From NCBI RefSeq assembly GCF_003665095.1, contig NZ_RCHV01000002.1, positions 248,001 through 312,000 of the forward strand: a DNA stretch of 64,000 nucleotides, read 5' to 3'. The DNA comes from Streptomyces sp. Z26 (lineage in GTDB: Bacteria > Actinomycetota > Actinomycetes > Streptomycetales > Streptomycetaceae). The notes under the pieces are model-generated. The model did not search any database, was not told the origin of the DNA, and saw only the letters and a program-made list of their open reading frames with translations. The position numbers and the translations under genes are program-made. This document shows, piece after piece, positions 52,844 through 61,528 of the stretch (position 1 is its first letter; every line of letters begins with the position of its first letter).

Positions 52844-53142
52844 GGCTTCCCCTCCGCACCCGTCCCGGGGGCCGCGTCGGGCCCGCCGTCCGACGCGGCG
52901 CGGTTCACGAGCGCGTACCGCAACGCGCCCGACGGGCAGCGCCGCACCACCTCGACCACGCGTTCCGCCTCGGCGGCGTCGGGCCGGACCCACGGTCTGG
53001 CGCCCGGGTCGAAGACCTCCGGCAGTCCGTCGACGCACGCGGCGGCGTGCCGACACCGCCCGGCCTCGAACGTCACGGTGACCGACCGTCCCTCGTACGC
53101 CTTCCTCCCGGCGCCGCCTCCCTCGCGGATCTCACTCACCAC
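52840..53142 (-). CDS. YjdI-like mono-cluster ferredoxin-type protein (Fer4_19)
   Basis: A 100-aa protein with the divergent 4Fe-4S pattern EAGRCRHAAACVDGLPEVFD and VVRRCPSGALRYAL (three Cys plus a neighbouring His) found in YjdI/DUF1271 proteins. The start is one of two adjacent GTG codons (53142 or 53139) behind GGAGG. It lies next to a YjdJ-like acetyltransferase, the same pairing as in E. coli; the joint function is unknown. Confidence 0.8.
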   Translation of the reverse strand: MVSEIREGGGAGRKAYEGRSVTVTFEAGRCRHAAACVDGLPEVFDPGARPWVRPDAAEAERVVEVVRRCPSGALRYALVNRAASDGGPDAAPGTGAEGKP

Positions 53143-53196
53143 GGGCCTCCCTCACTGCCGTCTCCGGCCGTCGCGTGCGGTCGCCGCCGTCGGCGT

Positions 53197-53505
53197 TCAG
53201 TCGCTGACATGGCTGCGGGACTGGTAGAGCAGGTCCTGGTACTCGGGGTGCCGGGCGATCCAGCCCGCGAAGTACGGGCAGGTGGCCAGCACCCGCAGGC
53301 CCGCGGCGCGCGCGTCGTCCAGGGCCGTGCGGGCCAGCGCCGAGCCGACGCCCCTGCCCTCGTACGCGGCCGGGACCTCCGTGTGCACGAAGGCGACGAG
53401 TTCCGCCGTGCGGATGTACTCCGCGACGCCCGCGATCTCCGTCTCCCCGTCGACCCGCGCCTCGTACCGCCTGGCCTCGGGGGCGTCGTCCACTCGTACC
53501 GTCAT
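53197..53505 (-). CDS. YjdJ-like GNAT acetyltransferase
   Basis: A 102-aa minimal GNAT protein: HTEVPAAYEGRGVGSALART (acetyl-CoA loop) and ATCPYFAGWIARHPEYQDLL at the C-terminus, typical of the YjdJ-like family with its conserved CP-Y motif. It precedes the YjdI-like gene by 54 nt on the same strand. The 138-bp leader upstream contains a TTCGTT/TTCGCT-type low-complexity run (53516-53560). Confidence 0.85.
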   Translation of the reverse strand: MTVRVDDAPEARRYEARVDGETEIAGVAEYIRTAELVAFVHTEVPAAYEGRGVGSALARTALDDARAAGLRVLATCPYFAGWIARHPEYQDLLYQSRSHVSD

Positions 53506-53643
53506 GGTGTCCTCCGTTCGTTCGGCTTCGTTCCGCTTCGTTTCGCTTCCGCTTCCGCGCCGTTCCGGCGGGACGGGCCGACCGGCCGCCGTCCGCCGGT
53601 CGGCCCGTCACCGTGTCAGCGCGTCAGCGCGTCGGACGACGCG

Positions 53644-54300
53644 TCAGGCGGCGTCGCCGGACCGGGCGCCGAGGAGCTGCGTCTCCCAGGCGAAGGCCAC
53701 ACCGCTGGCGCCACCGTGCTGCGCCAGGATCTCGGCGGCGCCCGGCACGGTCTCCTCGCGGGCCCAGTCGCGCTGCCACTCGCTCATCACCGCGAGCCAG
53801 GTGATCGGCGTGACGCCCGCCTGGGCCATGCGCCGCACGGCCATGTCGTGCGCCTCCTTGGAGCCGCCGCCCGAGGCGTCGGTGACGGCGTACACCTCGA
53901 AGCCCTCGCCCGCCGCCTGTATCGCGGGCATGGCCAGGCAGACCTCCGTCCAGAGACCGGCGAGCACCAGCTTCCTGCGGCCGGTCGCCTTGACGGCGTC
54001 CACGACCTTGGGGTCCTGCCAGGTGTTGATGAGGGTTCTGTCGATCGGCTTCTGCTCCGGGAAGACGTCCTGCACGCCCTTGATGAGGAAGCCGCCGCGG
54101 TCCTCCAGGACGGTCGTCAGGATGGTCGGGACGCCGTACAGCTTGGCCGCCTTGGCCAGCCCGACGACGTTGTTGACGACCATCGTCGGCTCGTGGCTGT
54201 TCAGGTTCGCGAACTGGAAAGGCTGGTGGTCGATCAGTACGAGCACGCTCTCCTCGGGCGTCAGCAGCGCGTCGAGTCCGGCCTTGTTCTGGGTGCTCAC
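53644..54300 (-). CDS. Isochorismatase-like cysteine hydrolase (YcaC type)
   Basis: A 218-aa cysteine hydrolase: VLVLIDHQPFQFANLNSHEP (catalytic Asp), a Lys in the middle strand, and VLAGLWTEVCLAMPAIQAAG (catalytic Cys). The last third matches YcaC-like proteins (VTPITWLAVMSEWQRDWARE). The GTG at 54300 is chosen; sequence further upstream in frame is Pro/Gly-rich and runs through the MarR operators. It is divergent from the MarR gene and probably regulated by it. Confidence 0.85.
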   Translation of the reverse strand: MSTQNKAGLDALLTPEESVLVLIDHQPFQFANLNSHEPTMVVNNVVGLAKAAKLYGVPTILTTVLEDRGGFLIKGVQDVFPEQKPIDRTLINTWQDPKVVDAVKATGRRKLVLAGLWTEVCLAMPAIQAAGEGFEVYAVTDASGGGSKEAHDMAVRRMAQAGVTPITWLAVMSEWQRDWAREETVPGAAEILAQHGGASGVAFAWETQLLGARSGDAA

Positions 54301-54404
54301 GGGCGTCCCTTCCTGGGGCTTCGCGTCGGCGGGGTGTCCCGATCGGCCCGGCGTGCCGGGCGGGTGGCGACCCGGGTACGGGTCGGCCGGGGACCCCGAA
54401 CCTT

Positions 54405-54453
54405 TTGGTTGACGCATCAACCAAGCTACGAGTCAGTTGTTGGCATGTCAACT
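54405..54453. promoter_or_regulatory. Two MarR-type operators
   Basis: TTGGTTGACGCATCAACCAA (54405-54424; 8-bp arms) and AGTTGTTGGCATGTCAACT (54435-54453; AGTTG/CAACT arms) lie between the divergent hydrolase and MarR genes. Both share the GTTGA/TCAAC core expected for a winged-helix dimer. Confidence 0.7.
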
Positions 54454-54540
54454 AACTCCGACGGCGGCGCCCCGGACGCGCATCCGGCGACCCCGCGCAC
54501 GGGATGGATCAGCCGCCGACGGCCTCGCTACGCTCCCCCC

Positions 54541-55008
54541 ATGGACGCAACGCCCCGCTGGCTGACCCCGGAGCAGAAGGCCGCCTGGGACAGCTTCATC
54601 CGCATGCAGGAGAAGCTGATCGGACGGCTCTCCCGCCGGGTCCAGGCCGACTCCCGGATGTCCCCCGCCGACTACCTCGTGCTGGCCAAACTCACCGAGA
54701 GCGGCGACGGGCGGATGCGGTTCATGGACCTCGCCAAACTGGTGGAGTGGGAGAAGAGCCGCATGTCCCACCAGGTCGGGAGGATGGTGAAACGCGGGCT
54801 GGTGGCGAAGGAGGACTGCCCCGACGACGGGCGCGGGGCGTTCGTCGTCGCCACCCCGGCGGGTCACGAGGCGATCGCGGAGGCCGCGCCCGTACACGTC
54901 GACCACGTGCGGCGGCTGTTCGTCGACGCCCTCACCCAGGACGAACTCGACACGCTCGCCCGCCTCTCGGACCGCGTCGTCGCCCACATGGAGAAGCAGC
55001 CCGACTGA
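54541..55008 (+). CDS. MarR-family regulator
   Basis: A 155-aa winged-helix protein: DYLVLAKLTESGDGRMRFMD, LAKLVEWEKSRMSHQVGRMV, and the wing region KEDCPDDGRGAFVVATPAGH. One Cys in the wing could be redox-active. It is divergent from the isochorismatase-like gene with two palindromes between, so it most likely represses that gene and itself. Confidence 0.9.
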   Translation: MDATPRWLTPEQKAAWDSFIRMQEKLIGRLSRRVQADSRMSPADYLVLAKLTESGDGRMRFMDLAKLVEWEKSRMSHQVGRMVKRGLVAKEDCPDDGRGAFVVATPAGHEAIAEAAPVHVDHVRRLFVDALTQDELDTLARLSDRVVAHMEKQPD

Positions 55009-55247
55009 CGGGCCGCACGGCGACGCACCCCAGACCGTCGGGCCGAGGGCCGTCCGGCCGCGCTTTCCGTCGAACGCTCCCCCACCGCGGCGGGATTCGG
55101 CGGTACGACCCCCACACACCCGCGCACAGCCCGTACCGGAGCCGGGGCGGGGCCCGTACGGACCCCGGCGGCAGGGCCGTGACCTGCGACGCCCGTACGC
55201 GAATCCGCCCGCCGGTGACGAACCGGACGCGGCGTTATGCTGAGCCG

Positions 55248-55826
55248 GTGACACCGACGAACGAGCAGAGGCCCGCGCTGCGCGCGGACGCCGCACGCAA
55301 TCGGGCCCGGGTGTTGCAGGTCGCCCGCGAGCAACTGGCCGCGGGGGACGACTCGCTCCAACTGAACGCCATCGCCCGCCTCGCGGGCGTGGGCGTCGCG
55401 ACCGTCTACCGCCACTTCCCCAACAGCCACGCGCTGTGGGAGGCGCTGTCCGCCGAGCGCTTCCGCCAACTGGTGGAGGAGGCGCGGGAGTCGGCCGCCG
55501 AGGAGGACGTACGCGTCGGCCTGCGGCGGCTGGTGCGGTTCACCTTCCAGCAGGCCCTGGACGACAACGGGTTCGCGTCGGTCCTCGAGTCCCCCCGGGA
55601 CAACGAGGCGCGGACACGCGAGTTGAAGGCCGAACTCGACCTGGCCATCGCCCAGTTGCTGGAACGGGCCCGCGAGGCGGGCGCCATCCGCCGCGACGTC
55701 GAGCCGGACGACGTACGCCGTCTGCTCTGCGGCACGGTGCACGCGGTGCGGTGCGGCGAGAGCAGCCCGGCGCTTACGGAGATCTACCTCACCGTCCTGC
55801 TCGACGGCCTGCGCCCCACACCGTAG
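55248..55826 (+). CDS. TetR-family regulator
   Basis: A 192-aa TetR protein: LQLNAIARLAGVGVATVYRH and FPNSHALWEALSAERFRQLV form the DNA-binding part; the C-terminal domain is of the SbtR-like type (RLLCGTVHAVRCGE). It begins with GTG. Two operator-like palindromes follow its stop, before the SDR gene at 55993, which it may control. Confidence 0.9.
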   Translation: MTPTNEQRPALRADAARNRARVLQVAREQLAAGDDSLQLNAIARLAGVGVATVYRHFPNSHALWEALSAERFRQLVEEARESAAEEDVRVGLRRLVRFTFQQALDDNGFASVLESPRDNEARTRELKAELDLAIAQLLERAREAGAIRRDVEPDDVRRLLCGTVHAVRCGESSPALTEIYLTVLLDGLRPTP

Positions 55827-55903
55827 GGCCCGGCGCGGGCGGCGACGCCCGGCGAGGCCGAACCGCGACTCCCCCACGGCGTTCATCCGCACCCGCCCCC
55901 ATA

Positions 55904-55961
55904 AACGGATACGTATCCGTTAGTGCTAACCTGCCTCCACGCAAACAGATACTTATCCGTT
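55904..55961. promoter_or_regulatory. Two operator palindromes before the SDR gene
   Basis: AACGGATACGTATCCGTT (55904-55921) is a perfect 18-bp palindrome; AACAGATACTTATCCGTT (55944-55961) is a two-mismatch relative 40 bp downstream. They lie upstream of the SDR ATG and downstream of a TetR gene. The spacing and form are typical of TetR-family sites. Confidence 0.7.
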
Positions 55962-55992
55962 TCCGTGTGCCGGGACGGTGGAGGGCGGAGCC

Positions 55993-56934
55993 ATGGAGCG
56001 GCGAGCAGTGGTCACGGCGGGCACCGGGGGCATCGGGCTGGAGACCGCAGTCGGGCTGGCGGCACGCGGACTCGCCGTCACCGTCGTCGGGCGCGACGCC
56101 GCGCGCGGCGCCCGCGCGGTCGAACGGATCGCCGCCACGGCGACCGGCGGGGCGCCCCGGTTCGTCGCCGCGGACCTGTCGTCGCTCGCCCGAGTACGTT
56201 CCCTCGCCGCCGAGTTGGCGGCCGACGGCCCGCCGCACGTCCTGGTGAACAACGTCGGCGCGATGTTCCCGGAGCGGCGGCGGACGGCCGAGGGCATCGA
56301 GGCGACGTTCGCCGTCAACCACCTCTCGCCGTACCTGCTGACCGAACTCCTCCTCGATCCGCTGCGGTCGGGGGCACCGAGCCGCGTCGTCCACGTCAGC
56401 TCGCGGGCGGTGGTGGCGGCCCGGCGGACGTTCCGCGACGTCGAACCACCCGGCGGCTACTACGCCTTCCACTGGTACGGGCGCGCCAAGCTCGCGCACC
56501 TCGCGTACACCCTCGACCTGGCCGAACGGCTGCGGGACAGCGGCGTCACCGTCCTCGCCGCCGACCCCGGCGGCGCGGCCACGGACATGACGAACGGCAC
56601 GATGCGTTCGCCCCGGATCGTCTCGCCACCGCTGCGCCTGCTGTGGCCGCTGGTCCGGCGGACCTTCGCGCGCTCCACCGCGGGCCCCGCCGCCGAGGCC
56701 GCCCGACCGTCCGTCGCCGCCGCGACCGACCCCGCGTACGCCGGGCGCGGGGGCCTGCTGATCGGCCCCGGCCTCACGCCCGTACGGCCGCACCGCGGCG
56801 CCACCGACCCCCGTACGGTGGCCGACGTGCTCCGGCTCAGCCGGGAGCTGGCGCCACTCGAAGCCCCGCCGCTCGAAGCCCCGCCGCTCGCGCCGGGCCC
56901 CCTCGCGCCGGGGCCGCGCGACGCGGCGGACTGA
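55993..56934 (+). CDS. Retinol-dehydrogenase/WW-oxidoreductase-like SDR
   Basis: A 313-aa SDR: TAGTGGIGLETAVGLAARGL (cofactor motif), VLVNNVGAM, VVHVSSRAVV (Ser) and YAFHWYGRAKLAHL, in which the catalytic Tyr-x3-Lys appears as Y-G-R-A-K. A short repeat APPLEAPPLAPGPLAPGP ends the protein. The ATG at 55993 follows GGAGGGCGGA. Two operators lie upstream. Substrate unknown. Confidence 0.85.
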   Translation: MERRAVVTAGTGGIGLETAVGLAARGLAVTVVGRDAARGARAVERIAATATGGAPRFVAADLSSLARVRSLAAELAADGPPHVLVNNVGAMFPERRRTAEGIEATFAVNHLSPYLLTELLLDPLRSGAPSRVVHVSSRAVVAARRTFRDVEPPGGYYAFHWYGRAKLAHLAYTLDLAERLRDSGVTVLAADPGGAATDMTNGTMRSPRIVSPPLRLLWPLVRRTFARSTAGPAAEAARPSVAAATDPAYAGRGGLLIGPGLTPVRPHRGATDPRTVADVLRLSRELAPLEAPPLEAPPLAPGPLAPGPRDAAD

Positions 56935-56945
56935 CCCCTCCGGCG

Positions 56946-59111
56946 TCAGCCGATGTCCGGCGGGTCGACGCGGAGGTGCACCGCCGGGCCGTCCCGGCGG
57001 GCCAGCCGCCGCGACTGCGCCTCCCGGAGCGCCGCCGCGAGCGCCGCGCCCCGGCCGGTCGGCACCCGTACGAGCGCGCGGTCGCGTCGCTCCTCCGGCA
57101 CGTCGCGCGCCTCCCGTATCCGCGCCGTCCCCGGCGCCCCCGCCAACCGCCCGGAGAACGGCGCCCGCACCGGCACCGGCCCCAACACCTCGGCCTCCGG
57201 CGGCAGTTCGGCCTGGGAGAGAAAGCCCGCGACGGCCTCCGGCGGGCCGCTCACCGCCGCCATCCGGGAGACCGGCGGGAAGCCCAGCTCGGCCCGGTCG
57301 GCCAACTCCCGCACGGCGTGCCCCGTCGGGTCCCAGCGCAGCAGCGCCTGCACGGGCCGCAACGACGGCTCGGCCATGACCACGACACTGCCGCCCTCGC
57401 GCTGCCCCCGTACCAGCGCGGCCGCCGCCAGCCAGCGGCGCAGCGCCTCCTCGTCCGCGCGCAGGTCCGGGCGCCCCAGCAGCGCCCAGCCGTCGAGGAG
57501 CAGCGCGGCCGCGTAACCCGGCCCGGCCGCGAGTGGTTCGGCGCCCGGCGTGGACACCACGAGCGCCGGGCCGTCCGGCACCGTGTCCAGGATGTGGTCA
57601 CGCCCGGAGGTCCGTACGGGCACCGCCGGGAACGCCCGCCCCAGCTCCTCCGCCGTACGCCTCGTGCCGAACGCTCGCGCCCGCAGCCGCGCCCCGCCGC
57701 AGTCCAGGCACCTCCAGCCCGGCTCCGGTACCGCGCACCAGGTGCACCGCAGCGGCTCGTCCGCGGCCACCGCCTCCAACGGGCCGTGGCAGTGCACGCA
57801 GCGGGCCGGGGCGCGGCAGTGCTCGCACGCGAGCCGCGGCACGTACCCCCGGCGCGGCACCTGGACCAGCACCGGGCCCAGCTCCAGCGCGTCCCGGACC
57901 GTACGCCACGCCACCGAGGGCAGCCGCGCCGACCGCGCCCCCGCGTCGCGCGACTCGTCGCCGTCCCCGACCGTCCGCACCAGCGGCGCGGCCGCCCGTA
58001 CCGTCTCCCGGTCCGCGGCCAACGGGCGGGCCCAGCCCGAGTCGACGAGCTGCGCCGCCTCGACCGTGCACGCGTGGGCGCCCAGCAGGAACGCCGTACC
58101 GCCGTGCGCCGCGCGCAGCAGCAGCACCTCGCGGGCGTGCGGCTGCGGCGCGCGGTCGTCGCTGTGCGCGGACTCCCCGTCGTCCCAGATCGCGACGAGC
58201 CCCAGATCCCGTACGGGCGCGAACATCGCGGCGCGGGTGCCGACCACGGCCCGCACGGAACCGCGGTTGACCGCCAGCCAGCGGCGGTAGCGGGCCTCCG
58301 GGCCCGCGTCGGCGGTGAGCAGCACATGGTGCCCGGGGCCCAGCAGCGCGGAGAGCGCGGCGTCGACCCGGGCGGCGGCGCGGCCGTCCGGCAGGACGGC
58401 GAGCGCGCCGCGGCCGGAGGCGAGCGCGGCGGCCATGGCGCGCGCCAGCTCGTCCGGCCAGCCGGGGCCGGGCAACGCCGTCCACACGGCGCGGGGGGCG
58501 GCGCCGTCCGCGAGGGCCCGCAGGAAGCCCGCGCCCTTCGGGTAGCGCGCCCAGCCGCCGGGGGCGGGCGCCTCCGGCGGGGCGGGTGGCGGCGCCGGCG
58601 CCGCCTTCTCGGCGCGGGCCATCCGGGGCGGTACGGCGAGCTGCACGACGTCGGCCAGCGAGCCCGCGTACCGGTCGGCGACCGCCCGACACAGCTCCAA
58701 CAGGTCCGGCGTCAGCACCCGTTCGGGAGAGAGGACCTGCGCGATCGGGGCCAGCGCGCCGGGGAAGTCGCTCTCCGCCGCGCGCTCCACGACGAAGCCG
58801 TTGATGAGCCCGCCGCCCTCGCGCCGCCCCTCCCGCTCCCCCGCCCCGAACCGCACCCGGACCCGTACGCCCGGCTGCGCGTCGGCGTCCATCGCTGCGG
58901 GGACCGCGTAGTCGAAGTACCGGTCGAGGTGGACGAGCCCCTTGTCCACGAGCACCCGCGCGACCGGCAGCTCCGCCGCCGTCTCCGCGTTCCGCCACGT
59001 ACGGGGCCGCGCCTTCGGCGGCTTCCGCTTCCGCACGGTCTCGCGGAGCAGCGCGAGCTGCTCCGGCGGCTCGGCCGCTGGGCGCTCGTTCCGCTCGTCG
59101 TCGCTGCTCAC
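56946..59111 (-). CDS. priA: PriA-like primosomal protein N', ATPase motifs lost
   Basis: A 721-aa actinobacterial PriA homologue. The N-terminal 3'-DNA-binding domain (PVARVLVDKGLVHLDRYFDY) and zinc-binding region (CEHCRAPARCVHC, CTWCAVPEPGWRCLDCG) are clear. The helicase Walker A (GxTGSGKT in E. coli) is replaced by TALPGPGWPDEL and the DEEH box by WDDGESAH, so ATPase/helicase activity is unlikely, as known for this phylum. It probably acts structurally in replication restart. The GTG at 59111 is chosen over longer frames. Confidence 0.9.
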   Translation of the reverse strand: MSSDDERNERPAAEPPEQLALLRETVRKRKPPKARPRTWRNAETAAELPVARVLVDKGLVHLDRYFDYAVPAAMDADAQPGVRVRVRFGAGEREGRREGGGLINGFVVERAAESDFPGALAPIAQVLSPERVLTPDLLELCRAVADRYAGSLADVVQLAVPPRMARAEKAAPAPPPAPPEAPAPGGWARYPKGAGFLRALADGAAPRAVWTALPGPGWPDELARAMAAALASGRGALAVLPDGRAAARVDAALSALLGPGHHVLLTADAGPEARYRRWLAVNRGSVRAVVGTRAAMFAPVRDLGLVAIWDDGESAHSDDRAPQPHAREVLLLRAAHGGTAFLLGAHACTVEAAQLVDSGWARPLAADRETVRAAAPLVRTVGDGDESRDAGARSARLPSVAWRTVRDALELGPVLVQVPRRGYVPRLACEHCRAPARCVHCHGPLEAVAADEPLRCTWCAVPEPGWRCLDCGGARLRARAFGTRRTAEELGRAFPAVPVRTSGRDHILDTVPDGPALVVSTPGAEPLAAGPGYAAALLLDGWALLGRPDLRADEEALRRWLAAAALVRGQREGGSVVVMAEPSLRPVQALLRWDPTGHAVRELADRAELGFPPVSRMAAVSGPPEAVAGFLSQAELPPEAEVLGPVPVRAPFSGRLAGAPGTARIREARDVPEERRDRALVRVPTGRGAALAAALREAQSRRLARRDGPAVHLRVDPPDIG

Positions 59112-59339
59112 GGCTCCAGTCTTAGCAGACACCACCGACACCCGTCGGCGACCGCCTGCGACCCCTCCCGCGCCGGGCCGCCGTGAACGGTGAGGCGCTC
59201 TCGACGGCTGCCGAACGGTCGGTTTGCCTGGCAGGAGGAAACGGGAAACGGTCCCGTTCGCCTTGTCCGCCCGAACCGCCTGCCGCAGGCTGACACACGG
59301 CAACAGGCGCTGCTCCGGGCGGAGTTGACGGAGGTCGAA

Positions 59340-60638
59340 GTGCCTGATCAGCCGCCCCTGTTCGGACCGGAACTCCGCGGGCTGCGCCTCTCGGCGGGAC
59401 TTTCCCTCACCCGCCTCAGTCAGCTCGTGCACTACAGCAAGAGCCAACTCAGCAAGGTGGAACGCGGTCTCAAGGCACCCAGCCCACAGCTGGCACGCCT
59501 CTGCGACGCGGCGCTGAACGCGCACGGCCGACTGGCCGCGCTGGTGCCCGAGGAGCCCGCTGCGACGGAACCGACCGAGACGAACGACGACGGCGAGGTG
59601 TGGATCATGCAGCTCTCCCCCGACGGTGCCAGCTGGTTCCGTCCGGTCAACAGGAGGCAGGTGGTCGCGGCGGGTGCGGCGGCGGGCGTCTCCACCGCGT
59701 TCGGCCTGGGAATCGGGCCCGCGGCGGCGTCCGCACCCGCGGTGGGGGCGACGCTGCTGGACGGCGCCCGTACTCTCTTCGACCAGTACCGTCGCATGGG
59801 CCAGACCAGCAGCCCGCAACTCGTCCTCCCGGCGCTCATCGCACAGACCCACACCCTCCGGGAGCTGGCCGAACGGTCGAGATCACGTACCCGTGACGGC
59901 CTGCTGACCCTGGCCTCGCGGTACGCGGAGTACGTCGGCTGGCTCACCCAGGAGGCGGGCGACGAGAAGGCGGCGCTGTGGTGGACGGACCGCGCCGTGG
60001 AACTGGCCGCAGCGGGCGGCGACCACGACCTCGCCGCGTACGCGCTGGTCCGGCGCGCGCTGGTCACCTTCTACCGCGGCGACGCGCCCCGTACCGTCGC
60101 CCTGGCCCAGCAGGCCCAGGGTGATCAGCTTCCCCCACGGATCACAGGACTCGCCGCCCAGCAGGAAGCGCAGGGGCACGCCCTCGCAGGCGACTACGAC
60201 GCGTGCATGCGCAGCCTCGATCGCGCACGGCGGTTTCTCGGCGCCAACACGTCTCACCATGACGCCCCCGTCATCGGCAGTACGCACCTGCCCGACTCCG
60301 TTTCGATGATCACGGGCTGGTGCCTGCACGATCTGGGTCGGCCACGAGAAGCCGCCGCGGTACTGGACCGGGAGACCGCTCGCATCTCCGAGGAGGCGGT
60401 ACGGACCCGCGTGCGCTACGGCATGCGCCAGGCACTCGCACACGCCACGGCTGGTGAGATCGAGCGCGCATGTGAGTTGGCGCGTCCGCTGCTGATCGCG
60501 TCCTCGGGTGTCGCCTCCGCGACCATCACCGTCGACGTTCACCGGCTCGCCCGTACGTTGCACCGCTTCCACGAGCAACGAGTCGTACGAGAGCTGAGTC
60601 CTCACCTGGCTGCGGCCCTGCACGGCTACGGAGCCTGA
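59340..60638 (+). CDS. XRE-family regulator with helical repeat domain
   Basis: A 432-aa protein: N-terminal XRE HTH (GLRLSAGLSLTRLSQLVHYS, KSQLSKVERGLKAPSPQLAR), a hydrophobic RRQVVAAGAAAGVSTAFGLG segment seen in this Streptomyces family, then a TPR-like helical domain (LLTLASRYAEYVGWLTQEAG, WWTDRAVELAAAGGDHDLAA). The GTG with GGAGG upstream is chosen. It precedes the TIR gene by 74 bp on the same strand and may regulate the TIR/STAND module. Confidence 0.85.
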   Translation: MPDQPPLFGPELRGLRLSAGLSLTRLSQLVHYSKSQLSKVERGLKAPSPQLARLCDAALNAHGRLAALVPEEPAATEPTETNDDGEVWIMQLSPDGASWFRPVNRRQVVAAGAAAGVSTAFGLGIGPAAASAPAVGATLLDGARTLFDQYRRMGQTSSPQLVLPALIAQTHTLRELAERSRSRTRDGLLTLASRYAEYVGWLTQEAGDEKAALWWTDRAVELAAAGGDHDLAAYALVRRALVTFYRGDAPRTVALAQQAQGDQLPPRITGLAAQQEAQGHALAGDYDACMRSLDRARRFLGANTSHHDAPVIGSTHLPDSVSMITGWCLHDLGRPREAAAVLDRETARISEEAVRTRVRYGMRQALAHATAGEIERACELARPLLIASSGVASATITVDVHRLARTLHRFHEQRVVRELSPHLAAALHGYGA

Positions 60639-60712
60639 ACGCCGCACAGAAAGTCCGGTGCGCCGGACTCAGCGGGCCGACCGAGCAGAACGAAAGCGGA
60701 AGGAAGTACCCG

Positions 60713-61528
60713 ATGTCATCCTGCGATGTCTTCATCAACTACCGCACCGTGGATGAGGCGAGCAGCGCCGCGCTGATCGCGGACAAGCTCGCCCAACGGT
60801 TCGGTACGGACAGTGTCTTCCGGGACCACAAGTCCATCAAAGCCGGAGAGAGGTTTCCCGAGAAGCTGCTCATCGGGGTACGCCGGAGCAGCGCTCTCAT
60901 AGCCGTCATCGGCCCGGACTGGACCTCGGCCCGCAACGCCCGTGGGGAGCGCTTCCTCGACAACGAGGACGACTGGACACGGCGCGAGATCGTGGAGGCG
61001 CTGCGCTGCGGTGTGCACGTCATACCCGTCTTGGTGGCTCCTCGCACCACACCCCTCACCGAGGTGGAACTCCCCGAAGCACTCCACGACCTGGTTCAGC
61101 GTCAGTACCGCAAGTTCAACGCCCGTACCTTCGACACCGACATCAACACGCTGGGCAACGACCTGGCCGAGTTGGTACCGCGGCTGGCCAGGCAGGACCG
61201 TGCGCCGGTTCATCGGACGAGGGACTCCTCACCCGGTGATGTGCAGAACTCCGTGGCCGATGTCCGCGGTTCGGTCACCCAGACCAGGGACTACAACAAT
61301 CACCAGAGCGGAGGGATCGGCAGTCTGGTCGGCGACGTGGGCAACTTCTTCGACCGTGCCCAGGGGCCGATCCACGCCGGTTCCGGCGCGCAGTACAACG
61401 ACTCCGTGCACCAGACCGGCGACGGCGCGAACCAGGTCTCGGGTGGCAACGAGGGCGGTATCCGCCAGGAGTTCGGCGTCGCCCGGCGACGTCGTGACCG
61501 GAACGCCGAGGGGGAAGACGGCGAGTGA
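60713..61528 (+). CDS. TIR-domain protein with C-terminal Gln/Gly/Asn pairing motif
   Basis: A 271-aa protein. Residues 1-155 form a TIR domain: CDVFINYR (box 1), VFRDHKSIKAGERFPEKLLI, and Trp88-x3-Glu92 (DDWTRREIVEAL), the position of the NAD+-cleaving Glu in catalytic TIRs. The C-terminal 110 residues are Gly/Asn/Gln-rich with FDRAQGPIHAGSGAQYN (about 212-228). This matches FLGSQGPFHTGPGTQNN at the start of the next protein. Its stop overlaps that gene's GTG. I infer an effector, probably an NADase, recruited by its STAND partner through the shared motif. Confidence 0.85.
   Translation: MSSCDVFINYRTVDEASSAALIADKLAQRFGTDSVFRDHKSIKAGERFPEKLLIGVRRSSALIAVIGPDWTSARNARGERFLDNEDDWTRREIVEALRCGVHVIPVLVAPRTTPLTEVELPEALHDLVQRQYRKFNARTFDTDINTLGNDLAELVPRLARQDRAPVHRTRDSSPGDVQNSVADVRGSVTQTRDYNNHQSGGIGSLVGDVGNFFDRAQGPIHAGSGAQYNDSVHQTGDGANQVSGGNEGGIRQEFGVARRRRDRNAEGEDGE

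Noticed and set aside
53047..55008. Long plus-strand frame running into the MarR gene
   Set aside because: Only the last 155 codons, from the ATG at 54541, have MarR motifs; the upstream part is antisense to the acetyltransferase and hydrolase genes.
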